Source: Geotrypetes seraphini (Eukaryota; Chordata; Amphibia; Gymnophiona; Dermophiidae). Taken from it: a stretch of 64,000 bases of DNA. Positions 50,740 to 61,869 of this stretch are shown piece by piece. A program made the translations under genes and the position numbers. The stretch covers positions 5,704,001-5,768,000 of the forward strand of contig NC_047096.1 of the NCBI RefSeq assembly GCF_902459505.1. The letters are read 5' to 3'. The number at the start of each line of letters is the position of its first letter. Positions within the stretch are counted from its first letter, which is position 1. The notes beneath the pieces were generated by a model. It ran no database searches. It was given only the letters and a program-made list of their open reading frames with translations, and was not told the origin of the DNA.

Positions 50740-51910
50740 ACCCTGTGCTTGATTAAAATCAGACCCTTCTTGTCAGATAATAGAAAACGTGTCCACCTTG
50801 CTTCACCTCCGCTCTTCCTGCCAGCTAAAGGCATTTGTCTCAGGTTTAGCTTGAGTAATCCATCCCTATCCCTTCCAGTCTGTTTGCACAATGTGATGCC
50901 CTGCTGAATCAGCACAGACCGGCTTGGCAGCTGTCAGTCAGCGGGAGACAGACAAGGTTCCAGTAGCTTCAAAGATCCTGAGCCCTACCTCCATTTTTGT
51001 TCACTCAGGTTTTGCGTTTCTTATTCCCTCCTCCTCTTTTCACCCCTTTCTTTAAAATGATTCTTTATCTACAGCAGAGGTGTCAAAGTCTCTCCTCGAG
51101 GGCCGCAATCCAGTCGGGTTTTCAGGATTTCCTCAACGAATATGCATGAGATCTATTGACCCACAATGAAAGCAGTGCATGCAAATAGATCTCATGCATA
51201 TTCGTTGGGGAAATCCTGAAAACCCGACTGGATTGCGGCCCTCGAGGACCGGAGTTGTGCACGTCTGCTAAAGGGAGAGGAGGTTTGTCTTGTTCAGCAT
51301 GCAGACATGGATACTACGTCATGGTTCCAAATAATGGTGGCTCCCCCCCCCTACCTTGCATTGCTTCCATCCCCAGTGCATTTATTCCTCACTTGCTCAG
51401 TCCAGCATCTCTCCCACCCCCCCTGGTCAAGTCTGTCCTTCCCTCTTCCACCACAGTTCTATACATATGATCTTGGTTTCCAGCAGTTGGCAAGAGCACA
51501 TGAATGACAGGCAGCCTTTGGAATGCTCCTGCATTTTCATTCTGCCGTGTCCCGCCCTCCCTGATGCAATTTCCTGTGGGTGGGACATGGTAAAGGGAAG
51601 GTGCAGGGGCGGGCCAAAAGCCACCTGTTCTTCATGCTTTTTCTACTGCTGCTAGCAACCAAGGTAGAGTGTACAGGACCAAGGTGGAAAAGGGAGGGAG
51701 AAAAGGCGTAACCTTTAGACCAGGTGAGACACTGGCAGTGACCTCAAAGGCTGGGGATTTTGGTACCCTGCATCGCTCAGCTCCCTGAGCCAGAGCCTCA
51801 GGTGGTCCAGTGGTTGAGCTGTTCCCAGCTGAGCCATTTACAATCCCGGCGCTAGCTGGCTTTACATTGATTTGATTGCTTAAGGCACTAATCCAGACAT
51901 TTCAGACTGA
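50740..51910. other. Mostly unassigned; contains a hAT MITE at 51075-51267
   Basis: Outside the MITE I see only CT-rich sequence (51340-51470) and no supported gene. Confidence 0.35.
51075..51267. mobile_element. hAT MITE with mismatched ends
   Basis: Left end CAGAGGTGTCAAAGTC, right end GGAGTTGTGCACGTCTG. The inside pairs well (GCAATCCAGTCGGG / CCCGACTGGATTGC). No 8-bp flank match; the two ends look like different subfamilies, suggesting gene conversion or a recombinant. Confidence 0.75.
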
Positions 51911-51911
51911 T

Positions 51912-52580
51912 ACATCAGTGACCATACAAAGACTAGGGGACACTCGATGAAGTTATAGGGAAATACATGTAAAACCAATAGGAGGAAATTTTTTCACTCA
52001 GAAAATAGTTAAGCTCTGGAATGCATTTCCAGAGGTTATGGTAAGAGCAGTTAACATAGCTGGTTTTAAGAAAGGTTTGGACAAGTTCCTGGAGGGAAAA
52101 GTCCATATTCTACTATTGGTACAGGGCATAGGGGAAACCAATGCTTGCCCTGGATTGGTAGCATGGAATGTTGCTACTGTTGAGGTTTTTGTCAGGTACT
52201 AGCGACCTGGATTGGCCACTGAAGACGAGCTACTGGGCTATATGGACCACTGGTCTGACCCAGTAAGGCTATTCTACTCAAAACTCACCTATTCCGAGAC
52301 CAAGACCCTTAATGCCCCTTTTCAATCCTCCTTCTCCCCCCCTTCTGACCTACTCCCCCCCCTCGTCGCCCTCCTCTCCCTCCTACTTCTCTCCTTGCTG
52401 TTCGCAACTCCATGATATAATTGATACGTAACCACCTGTACCTACTCTCTCCTTGCTGTTTGCAACTCTATGATCAATTTGATATGTAACCACTTGTAAT
52501 CTCTGTCTAACTAATGTGAACCGCCTAGAACTCTTCGGGGTATGGCGGTATACAAAAATAAAGTTATTATTATTATGTTG
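51912..52580 (+). mobile_element. CR1 C-terminus/3' UTR followed by an L2 3' end
   Basis: 51912-52275: TRGHSMKL-like, RRKFFHSENS-like, KAGFKKGLDKFLEGK-like, then GGTCTGACCCAGTAAGGC. 52262-52580: L2 3' UTR ending GGTATGGCGGTATACAAAAA and ATT repeats. 52640-52790 is a decayed MITE (TTTTCAGGAGATCCC / GGGATCTCCTGAAAAC). Confidence 0.75.
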
Positions 52581-53099
52581 TTGTTAAAAGTGCCTGCTTT
52601 CGTAGTCTTGTCTTTTCTTCATGCTGGGAGGATAGTAGTTACGACCCTCAGCTAGTCACGTTTTCAGGAGATCCCTTATGAATATGAAGGAGAGAGATGT
52701 GCAAGCAGCCACTCCAGTATGTGGAATTATACTTCATGAACATTTAGCAGGGATCTCCTGAAAACCCACCGAACTGTACAGGGATTGATGGAGAAGGGTG
52801 GGGGGTGGGGAGGTGGTCAGGTTCCACTTCAGTATCTCTGCAACAACCCTTGTTTTTAATGTATTTCCTTTAAAATCTCTGAATGGAGTTTCCTGTAACG
52901 ATGTTGGCACAAATGGTTCGAGCTTCAGAAAGACATCCTCCACTCGCACCTAGCACTGAACAAACTAGGCACGTGGATTCCCTTTGTCGGATGGTAATGG
53001 AGTGTTCCTGTCGCCAGGCTTAGGCGGGCTGGGCCACGTGACTTCTCATCTGTGTCTGTTGTGCTGCTTTTGGTGCCGATCCGGGTATTTCAGGCAATG

Positions 53100-53970
53100 C
53101 ATTAGTTACCATAGCAGCTACAGTGTTTGAAGAGAGCAAGCAGTTCCTTACTGGGCATCTGTTGCTTGCCTTTATCTCATGTGTTTTCGAAATGGTTTCA
53201 GTTGCTCTCTGATCTCTGTAAATCTTCACGCAATCGGCTTTTCCTTTCCCTGTGATGTGCAGAATGAGGCTGCCGGTTCCAGGGGTGCGAGACTGGCCTT
53301 TCCAACTCTCTGCATTACACATTCATGCCAGGAATGTATAATGCCGGACTGTATGTGATTGAGCAAGATGAGAAATCACTGGGAAACATGATGTCGTGGA
53401 TTTTCTGCGGTGTTCCTGCAGGGCAGAACGATAGATTTCCTCGTGTTGTGGCTAGAGTGAGAGATAGGAGTGAAGTCGCCACATCTTCCAACTTCAGTGG
53501 AGCTCCTCTCAACTCTGGCCACATGGCCTCCCAAAGAAGTCTGGTTCAAATAGACCCAGACTTCAAACAAAATGGATGCAAATTCAACTCATGTACATGC
53601 ATTGTGTGGGCATTCTGAAAATCAGATTTGGGTGGGGATCCCACTAGCTAAATGACTTCGGTGGTAATTTAGGAATTCACGAACCGTAGATCGGCATTTC
53701 TGGTTCAAGAAACTCCAAACCAGAGGTTCACAATCCATCTTTCTTTGCTTGCTTTTTTCTTGGTATTTCAAAACCCCAGGTTCAGCCGCTCTGCAAGCAA
53801 TCAACTGGTGCTGGTGCCTCTCCTCCTCGCCAGCGTCTCGCGGCACAACCGGAATCTTGACACGGCACACAGTTTGAGATACACTGCCCTCTACTATACC
53901 ACAGGTTTTGAAGCCCAGATGCATGACCCTGTATTGAACTGCTAAATTCTTTATACTAGCTACAGCATGA
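53100..53970. other. Unassigned sequence
   Basis: Open frames at 53325-53618 (+) and 53622-54080 (-) have no motif I recognise and no flanking exon support. Confidence 0.35.
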
Positions 53971-53974
53971 GGGG

Positions 53975-54285
53975 TGTCTAGTCTATTGCGGTGTACAGGG
54001 TCATAACTATTAAAATCAAAAGGGAAGCCAATAAGACATAAGTGGCATATTGAAACAAAAGAATTGGGGGAGAAGTACAATTTGTAATAGGAGAGAGACA
54101 GAAAAGGTCAGCACAGGAGGAGGAGGGAGATATGCGTCTACTTATCATAAGCGTCCTTAGAAAGGAAGGTCTTAAGGTTGGTTTTAAATCTGTCCATAGG
54201 TATTTCCTCCCGGAGATGTGAGGGCAAGGAGTTCCACACAGTAGGTGCTGTAACGGAGAAAATCTTCTTTCTGGTGGCAACCCTT
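53975..54285 (-). mobile_element. L2-like LINE C-terminus
   Basis: RKKIFSVTAPTVWNSLPSHL, then MDRFKTNLKTFLSKDAYDK, stop. Confidence 0.85.
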
Positions 54286-54287
54286 TC

Positions 54288-54417
54288 CAAACAACCTTTC
54301 CACAAAAATGTTATAAAGGGCTGGATCAAGGACCGATCCTTGCGGCACACCACTGCTAACATCCCTTTCCTCCGAGTGAAGGAAGGACTCCTTGGTCCTA
54401 CTTAGTATTTTTGACAT
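54288..54417 (-). mobile_element. CR1 RT fragment
   Basis: SSGVPQGSVLDPALYNIFVE on the minus strand, abutting the L2 piece. 54420-54690 beyond is unassigned. Confidence 0.7.
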
Positions 54418-54699
54418 GTTGGATAGCCATTCTTACAAATGAGAACCCCACAGAGGGATAAAATAATGGTCCAGGATTTGAGTTCATAAATATTGCTGTC
54501 AGGATGTTCTCTGCTCTCAGTCTTCACTATGGGTAAGAGTCAGATGAATACCTGCAAAGAAACTGAAAAATAGTCCTGACTAGCAAGGATGGATCACCTT
54601 CAAGAAGTGATTGCTTGAGCTATGACTTTAAAAAGAAGAAAAGATGGGTCGCAAGAAAAGAAAAGAAAAATGAACTAGTGACAAGACTGCAAAAAATAC

Positions 54700-55740
54700 C
54701 ATACCATACCATATTGTTTCTTATACCCCGCAAATGTCAACTGGGAATCATTGTGGCTTACATAAGATTAATAAGGTTGGCGCCAAAGATATTATAAATC
54801 GTTGCAAGACTACGATGAAAACAGATGTGTTTTTAACACCTCCCTAAATTGAAGAGAGGAGGAGGTCTGACGTAGGCAGGTCAGTAGGCAGTTCCAAATT
54901 TGGGGGCCTTGAAACTTGAAGGTGGATTCGAAGAGCGATTTCCTCCGAACTTGACGTGGAGAGGGAAGAGGCAATTTATAGCATTGAGTCATTCTTGAGT
55001 TATAGAAGGAGTGTGAATCTTGGATAGCTGAAGCAGTGGCATGGTAATGGGGGAGCAAAGGGGAGGGCAGTCTGCCATGGGCACCTCTCCTCCTTTCCAC
55101 CCCGGCTCTTCCCGCTCCTCCCCCGCCACATGTGCACCCCCCTCCCTTATCCTGTACCTCTAGCTGTTCTCCACCACGAACAACACCGTCAACATGCTCC
55201 TCGTGACCACGTCAGCTTTCGCTGATGTCATTTCCGGCTGCCATACACTAGGAACACGCTGAAGTTGCGGATCCCCTCCTCCTCTCGGCCCCTCCCCCGC
55301 CTCTTCCCACTCCTCCCCTCGCCGCACTTGCACCCCCTTCCCCTTATCTCTAGTTGCTCACCGCCCTTGAGCAACGACGTCAACGGGCTCCTCATGACTG
55401 CGTCGGCTCCCGCTGATGTCACTTATGGGAGCCACGCATAGAAAATGATGTCAGAGGGAGGTCTGATGTGGTCACAAGTAGCATGTTGAAGTTGTTGTTG
55501 GGAAAGGGGTTTAGGGAAGGAACAGGGGGGGCCGAGATGAGGGCATGGGTGGGGTGCTACCGCCCCGGGTACCTATCACCCTCAGTACGCCATTGAGCTG
55601 AAGTTAGCCCAGTCGAGCTTTCTCTATGTATTGCCCTGTGAGCCATACATGCAATTTTAAATTGAATTCTATACTGGACTGGTAGCCAGTGTAGTCCTCT
55701 CAAATCGGGCCTTACGGAAAATGTTATGATACTTAAAGTA
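54700..55740 (-). mobile_element. L2-like LINE, split by a hAT element
   Basis: Minus strand: FESTFKFQGPQIWNCLLTCL and REVLKTHLF at 54810-54960; on the other side of the insertion FRKARFERTTLATSPV at 55670-55720. 3' end near 54700 (CATACCATACC). Confidence 0.75.
55034..55595. mobile_element. hAT element, 562 bp, non-autonomous
   Basis: CAGTGGCATGG / CAGTACGCCATTG ends; perfect 8-bp duplications AGCTGAAG at 55026-55033 and 55596-55603. GC-rich interior with tandem-like halves; no transposase. Confidence 0.92.
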
Positions 55741-56440
55741 AGAGAATTTTCGTCTGGACTGCAGAGAATCTCTCCCTCTGTAACGCTGAACTTTACTGAC
55801 GTTTGCCTGTATCCAGAAAATCAGCACCGGGCAGTGGTGATGAAAACTAACGAGAAACCAGTTCTTGGACATATGTTGTTACATAAAAGCGAGAGAACCT
55901 TTTCAAGACAATTTAACCGAGAAAACAAGAGCGAGAGGAAAGCTGTCGGCAGATCGGGGAACGTGCTTTGTGTCCACTTTCCCCCCGGCTACTCTATCTC
56001 GGTTTGAATGGAAAACCAATCCCAGGCATGTCTACTTGGGTTAATCACAGCAGAGATAACGAATGGCTTGGTCCATGTTTCTATTACAGAGACATTAGGG
56101 GCTGTTTTAGGTCTGCACTGCTGCTCTTAATATCCTGAAAAATTGGATTGTCAAACCAGGGCTTGTAAAACTCAGGATAGCGAAATAGTGATTTTGTGTA
56201 TAGACCTGAAACCCCTTGGAAAGCTCTCCCTTTAATTTGATTTTCCTTAAAGGACAGGGCTGTAAAACAGTCTTTCTGGGATACTGTGAAATAACTTAAA
56301 AAGTCAGAATGGTACGCAGTAATACAACTTATACAGGATTATATGATGCTTTAAAACCTTTCCTTATGCGTCTTCACCCCTGGGCGCAGTCGTAAACTGC
56401 TTTGTTTAAGCCAAACCTTACCACTGAGACAAATCGAATC
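55741..56440. other. Repeat-poor stretch upstream of the CAMK1G exon
   Basis: No repeat recognised. It could hold the promoter or a non-coding exon of the downstream kinase gene, but I see no TATA box or CpG-rich core to prove it. A 93-codon open frame at 55726-56007 lacks known motifs. Confidence 0.3.
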
Positions 56441-56750
56441 AGCAATCCTGCTTTTCAATTCAGATTCAGAATGGATTACAACAAGAGAAACCCTACATTA
56501 AGGAGAGCACATATACTTAAAAGAAATTATTATACAAAAAGTTAAAATCAACGGTAACATTTTTCAAAAAAGTTGATCTTTAAAACTTTACTAAAAATAA
56601 TATACAAATCTAAGATTCTTATTTCTAATGGAAGATTGTTCCATGTCTGAACATCCTAATGATGGTTCCAATTGACTCTTCCTAATTACTCTAAAAACAG
56701 TTGGAAATTGAAGTTTAAAACTACAGCTACTCCGTGTAGTAATAACCCCC

Positions 56751-56783
<33 letters not shown>

Positions 56784-56905
56784 TTATAAAACCACACTTG
56801 CATTTTTTGCGCTGGTGGCCACGGTAATAGAATTCCCATGAGCGTCTGAGCTGTTACTGCCCTGGCCAGCGCTAAAAAGTGCACTAAGGTTTTGTAAAAG
56901 GGGGG
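56440..56905. mobile_element. LINE-like fragment, (CA)n and a palindromic MITE
   Basis: 56440-56730 reads as a weak minus-strand L2 C-terminus. 56752-56780 is a CA repeat. 56783-56903 is a hairpin MITE (CTTTTATAAAACCACACTTG / AGTGCACTAAGGTTTTGTAAAAG) related to the middle hairpin at 58975-59115. 56910-57320 following it is unassigned. Confidence 0.55.
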
Positions 56906-57325
56906 AAAATTAGCTGGAACACGTAAAAGAGACTGAATCTGATTGGTTCATACTGGCGGCAGGGGTCATAGTTTTGTTGCATACTCTAATTGGCCCTGAG
57001 TGAACTTTTAGCATTGCATTCCCTGCATGTCACTTCATGGATCTCCCTTCACCTTCTTTCCCCTCTTTCGATAAGTCTAGGACCACTTGGCAGCAAGAAT
57101 TGTAGAAAGGAAAGTCCAGTATAGCACCTGTTGGAAAAAGTGCTTTTGGTACCCTACAGAGATCCCACCCTGTGTACGGACTTATGTGGTAATAAGGATA
57201 GCAGGCAGGAGGAGAGGATGGAAATGCGTATGAGTCGAGTCACCCTTAATATACTCTAATATGCTTCTAACTACCCAACTAATGCTAAAATGCCTCCATT
57301 TACCCAACACTTACCACCTTAAGAT

Positions 57326-57477
57326 CTCGACAACTCTTTGGTAATTCTTATGTAACTCTTATGACATCTCTTATGCTATTCCTGTAAACTTTTATGTAAT
57401 CTCTGAAAACTTTTATGTAATCCGCCTTGAACTGCAAGGTATTGGCGGAATAGAAATCACTAAGGTAACGTAATGTC
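57326..57477 (+). mobile_element. LINE 3' tail
   Basis: CTTTTATGTAATCCGCCTTG, GGTATTGGCGGAATAGAAAT, ACGTAATG; an L2-like 3' end also seen near 15630. Confidence 0.5.
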
Positions 57478-57481
57478 TCTT

Positions 57482-58185
57482 TCATTCGAAAGGAAGCTCT
57501 GGAATGAGAGGGCATAGGATGAAGTTAAGAGGTGACAGGCTCCGGAGTCATCTGAGGAAATACTTTTTTACAGAAAGGGTGATAGATGCTTGGAACAGTC
57601 TTCTGGAAGAGGTGGTGGAGACGAGACTGTATGAATTCAAGAGGGCCTGGGATAGGCACGTAGGATCTCTTAGAGAGAGGAATAGATAATGGTTACTGCG
57701 GACGAGCAGACAGGATGGGCCATTTGGCCTTTATCTGCCATCAAGTTTCTCTAACCATAAAGCTCTATGACCTCACAATGCAGGTGTAAAGAGCCTTAGC
57801 CTATAGGAAGAGGAGATGCAAATGTCAAGAGCCTTAGTCAATAGGGAGAGGAGGAGATAGTGGATGCTCTGGATGGGCCATTTGGCCTTTATCTGCCATC
57901 ATGTTTCTATGACCATAAAGCTCTATGACCTCACAATGCAGGTGTAAAGAGCCTTAGCCTATAGGAAGAGGAGATGCAAATGTCAAGAGCCTTAGCCAAT
58001 AGGGAGAGGAGGAGATAGTGGATGCTCTGGATGGGCCATTTGGCCTTTATCTGCCATCATGTTTCTATGACCATAAAGCTCTATGACTTCACAACGCAGG
58101 TGAAAAGACTTGGATTGGCCTCCACGAAGACGGGGCTAGAAGGACCATTGGTCTGACCCAGTAAGGCTATTCTTATGAATTCTTT
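57482..58185 (+). mobile_element. CR1 C-terminus with tandemly repeated 3' UTR
   Basis: MRGHRMKLRGDRLRSHLRKY, FFTERVIDAWNSLLEEVVET, stop at about 57687. A 158-bp unit (GGATGGGCCATTTGGCC start) at 57713, 57871 and, partial, 58029, then a final CR1 end GGTCTGACCCAGTAAGGC. The unit contains the same module as the 336-bp array at 19-21 kb. Confidence 0.9.
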
Positions 58186-58269
58186 ACAAAGGGATGATCT
58201 AGTGAAATAATCAACATTTTCTTTCTCTTTCTCTCATCTTCAGAATTCTCTGCATCAACTGTGGAGAAA

Positions 58270-58361
58270 ATGGGCTGTCAAGAAGATGAACACGGCAACC
58301 CTTGGAAAAAGCAGACTAGCAATATTCGAGATACGTTTGTATTTATGGAGGTTCTTGGCTC
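58270..58361 (+). CDS. CAMK1G: CAMK1G, first coding exon (exon 58244-58361)
   Basis: A T/C-rich tract and CAG end at 58243; the exon runs to 58361 and GTAAGTG follows. From ATG 58270 (A at -3, G at +4) it encodes MGCQEDEHGNPWKKQTSNIR then DTFVFMEVLGS, ending two bases into a codon. Vertebrate CaMKI-gamma begins MGRKEED..., then WKKQTTNIRKTFIFMEVLGSG, so the match is close and placed at the same exon boundary just before the glycine-rich ATP loop. The product is a calcium/calmodulin-dependent Ser/Thr kinase of neurons, activated by CaMKK and membrane-bound by C-terminal prenylation in mammals. Only 31 residues are in the window; catalytic exons must lie to the right. The stretch MGCQEDEHGNP differs from mammals. 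Other CaMKI paralogs are less likely because they lack this start. Confidence 0.85.
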
Positions 58362-58440
58362 GTAAGTGTAAAACAAAGTTTAAAATTCCACCTTTGAACT
58401 GTACAACTAGCACCAGGACTTAGGCCCGCTAGATTATAGG

Positions 58441-58620
58441 GGGAGAGTGTGGCGAAGTGGTTAAAATTATAGCCTCAGCGCTCAGAGGTTGGTGATTTCA
58501 AACCTACGCCGCTCCTTGTGACCCCAGGCAAATCACTTAATCCCCCCATTTGCTCCAGGTACATTAGATAGATTGTGAGCCTGCCGGGACAGATACTTGA
58601 GTACCTGAAAAGCTATCTGG
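58441..58620 (+). mobile_element. CORE-SINE (tRNA-derived), in CAMK1G intron
   Basis: A box TGGCGAAGTGG, B-box region GATTTCAAACCTACG, core GGCAAATCACTTAATCCCCC, then GTACATTAGATAGATTGTGA. The tail is lost. It starts about 80 bp after the exon. Confidence 0.85.
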
Positions 58621-58647
58621 AACCTCAGACATGTCCTCGAAAAGTTG

Positions 58648-59425
58648 GGGTGCAAATGTGTTTTAGTATAGTGGAGAAGTGGGCTTCTTAGCTAATTTAA
58701 CCGCCCGCCCGCCCACCCCCCCCCCCCCACTTTACAAATCTGCGGAAGTGGTTTTTAGCGCAGGTCGGCGTGCTGAATGCTCTGCGCTGCTTCCGATGCT
58801 CTTAGAAACTCTGTGAGTGTCAGGAGCAGCGAAGAGCATTCAGCACGCCGACCTGCGCTAAAAACCACTCTCGCAGTTTTGTAAAAGGTGGGGGTGGGGG
58901 GTTTAGTATTAAAAAATGTGAAATCCTTTGGTCGGGAAACTGATACTTGAAAATGTCAACACAAAGGCTTACCCACTTGTACGAAACCATAGCGTGTTTT
59001 TTAGCGCTGGACATGGCAGTAACAGCTGAGACACTCTTAGGAATTCTATGAGCGCTGGAGCTGTTACAGCCATGTCCGGCGCTAAAAACCACGCTATGGG
59101 TTTCGTACAAGGGGGTAAGCCTTTGTGTTGACATTTTCAAGTATCAGTTTTCTAACCAAAGGATTTCACATTTTTTTTATACTAACCCCCCTCCCCCCCT
59201 TTACAAAACTGTGGAAGTGTTTTTTAGCGCAGGCCGGCGCATTGAATGCTCAGCACTGCTTCCGATGCTCATAGGGACTCTATGAGTGTCAGGAGCAGCG
59301 AAGAGCATTCAGCACGCCGACCTGCGCTAAAAACACTTCCGCAGATTTGTAAAGTGGGGGTGGGCGGGCAGGTAAATTAGCTAAGAAGCCCACTTCTCCA
59401 CTATACTAAAACACATTTGCACCCC
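58648..59425. repeat. 778-bp palindrome containing three hairpin MITEs
   Basis: GGGGTGCAAATGTGTTTTAG at 58648 is the exact inverse of the end at 59425, and matching continues inward to a centre near 59036. Within are a hairpin at about 58730-58890, its inverted copy at about 59200-59360, and a central hairpin at about 58975-59115 (GAAACCATAGCGTG / CACGCTATGGGTTTC). Confidence 0.93.
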
Positions 59426-59650
59426 AGCTGTATAATCTCTCATTGAGAGGGATTAAAGGAATAAGTGATATTATTTCTTCAGCATAGCTATAGTAATATA
59501 CACTATATTTAACTCCAATAGAGCTTTTCCTGGGGATCTCATGTAAACATTGAATAAAACTGGAGAGCATGGTGATTCCTGAGGGACACCATGATTCCTG
59601 CTCCAAGAGTTTCATAAAACTCCATTTTCATCTTGGCTCCATAAATTCTC
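59426..59650 (-). mobile_element. L2 RT fragment
   Basis: The minus strand reads HGVPQESPCSPVLFNVYMRS and, in another frame, YSYAEEIISL at the expected catalytic-box place. 59650-60140 is unassigned. Confidence 0.65.
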
Positions 59651-60139
59651 AGTGTAAAAAAAAAAAGCCTCCAAACCACTCCAGTGCTTTACTCGTGATC
59701 CGTATATCAGAAAAGATGAATAACAGCAGTGAACGATGAACTAGATAAATACCGCTGTCAAATCAAATTGTAAAATCACAGCTTGGTATCCTCTAACGAG
59801 CGCAGATGTAGTCTCCGCAGTCGAAGCTGCCAACGATGTCTAAGTACTGTAATTGCTGTGGAAGCCAGACTGGGGAGGATCCAAATGATTATTCCATGCC
59901 TCCAAATAGTTGGTTAACTGTTTTGCCACCCAACATATTCATCGTATCAAAACAAACCATCCAGACAACAAAAGCAGTAGTCTCTGTGCCCATTCAGGCC
60001 CGTTTTCTATAGACGGCATCTTATGTTGGGCATTGCCAAGCACCCTACTGGCACCTAACTTAAGTGGTAAAAATAGTACTAAAATGGTAGGAAGTAGGAC
60101 ATATCAAGTAAGAAAGGACTATAGGAAGTTGCAAAATTG

Positions 60140-60330
60140 GAATGCCTTCGGTGGCATTCCACAAGACTCACCACTGTCTCCTTCCCTCTTCAACGTGTAC
60201 TTAGGAGCCTTGGGTAGGAGATTTGCCCTTCCTGAAGTTCATGCATTGTCCTACGCACTACCAATAGGAGGAAATATGTTTTCACTCAGAATAGTTAAGC
60301 TCTGGAACGCGTTTTAACAAAGGTTTAAAA
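60140..60330 (+). mobile_element. L2 RT scrap joined to a CR1 scrap
   Basis: FGGIPQDSPLSPSLFNVYLG is an L2 RT box. 60255-60317 reads RRKYVFTQNS-like and KLWNAF, a CR1 C-terminal piece. The 135-codon open frame spanning both is a chance fusion. Confidence 0.65.
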
Positions 60331-60333
60331 CTT

Positions 60334-61020
60334 AAGAACATAAGATTTGCCGCTGCTGGGTCAGACCAGTGGTCCATCGTGCCCAGCAGTCCGCTCAAGC
60401 GGCGGCCCGTAGGTCATAGACCAGCGTCCTATTTGAGTCTAGCCTTACTTACGTATGTTCTGTTCCTGTAGGATCTTATCCAACCTTGTCTTGAATCCCT
60501 GAAGGGTGTTTCCCTCCTATAACAACCTCCGAGAGAGCATTCCAGTTTTCCACCACTCTCTGGGTGAAGAACAACTTCCTTATGTTTGTACAGAATATTT
60601 TCCCTTCTAACTTTAGCGAGTGCCCTCTAGTCCTCTTCACCTTGAAGAGGGTAAACAATCTCTCTGTCTCTACTAAGTCAATTCCCTTCAATATCTTGAA
60701 TGTTTCGATCATGTCCCCTCTCAGTCTTCCCTTTTCAAGGGAGAAAAGGCCTAGTTTCTCTAGCCTCTCGTTGTACGGCAACTCCCCCAGCCTCTTAACC
60801 ATTTTAGTCGCTCTTCTCTGGACCCTTTCAAGTAGTACCATGTCCTTCTTCATATACGGCGACCAGTATTGGACACAGTATTCTAGGTGAGGGTGTACCA
60901 TGGTCCTGATCTGTTCGTGATCCCCTTCTTAATCATTCCTAGCATTCTGTTCACCCTTTTCATCGCCGCCATGCATAGCGCAGATGGTTTCATTGACTTG
61001 TCTACAACTACTCCCAAGTC
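60334..61020 (-). mobile_element. CR1 LINE C-terminal third and 3' UTR
   Basis: Minus strand: MKPSALCMAAMKRVNRMLGM-like, then MVHPHLEYCVQYWSPYMKKD, RLEKLGLFSLEKGRLRGDMI, RKLFFTQRVVENWNALSEV; the 3' end at 60334 reads TTATGTTCTTAAG inversely. Confidence 0.9.
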
Positions 61021-61024
61021 TCTT

Positions 61025-61262
61025 TCCAGTTATTGAGAAAGACATGGGGGATGCCACTGCTTGCCCTGGATCAGTAGCATGGAATGTTGCTACTATTTGG
61101 GGTTCTAGAATATTTTGTTACTCTTTGGGATTCTGGAATGTTGCTACTCTTTGGGTTTTGGCCAGGTACTAGTGACCTGGATTGGCCACCGTGAGAACGA
61201 GCTACTGGGCTTGAATGACCATTGGTCTGACACAATAAGGCTATTCTTATGTTCTTATGATA
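61025..61262 (+). mobile_element. CR1 3' UTR
   Basis: GCTTGCCCTGGATCAGTAGC, GGAATGTTGCTACT repeated, then GACCATTGGTCTGAC and TTCTTATGTTCTTATG. Confidence 0.8.
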
Positions 61263-61289
61263 TTTTCCTCCTGTAGCCAAGGCTTATTG

Positions 61290-61830
61290 AAGTTTTGAAC
61301 TCATGGAGACAGAAAAACTTCCTCAAGCTTATTTTCGCTGAAGACTTGGTGTTGGTCACAGGAGAAAAACTTAAGATCAATAAACCATGAAAAGTTCTAG
61401 GTTTCATTCTAAACTCTAACCTAACCTTTGAGGCCCAGATTGATTCCTTAATTTAAAAAAAAAAATACAACTTCTTCAGATTAAGACAACTAAGAACAAG
61501 TAGACTGGTTTTAAGCCAGACCATCTTTAGGATAATTGTCCAAGCTGTTCTACTCCTTTATTTAAATTACTGGTATCAAAATGAATACAGTATAAGAGAT
61601 CACAACTGCTAAAAAAATACAGCGGCCAGATTATTTTTCCGATTAAGTCACTTTGAGAGGGTTAGCCTGCTATTGAGAGAGTTACATTGGTTGCCAATGA
61701 AAAGAACTCAATTTAAGATTGCTTGCATGTTCCATAAGGCCATTAATGGAGAAAACTCCCAGGGACTAACATCTGATATCAAGGCTACAAGTTCCTTTTA
61801 TAACTCAACACTTTGAGCTGACCTTTTTCT
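61290..61830 (+). mobile_element. L2-like LINE, RT end to C-terminus
   Basis: IFAEDLVLVTGE (catalytic box), KVLGFILNSNLTFEAQI-like, TAARLFFRLSHFERVSLLLR, ELHWLPMKRTQFKIACMFHK, AINGENSQGL. Frames are broken in at least two places. Confidence 0.8.
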
Positions 61831-61869
61831 CTCCCTAGCAAATTCTCTGGAAAAAAATGTTCAAATCTA

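Noticed and set aside
53325-54080. 97-codon (+) and 152-codon (-) frames
   Set aside because: No recognisable motif or exon boundaries; the second runs into L2 flank.
59910-60317. 135-codon plus-strand frame
   Set aside because: Chance fusion of unassigned sequence, an L2 RT box and a CR1 C-terminal scrap.
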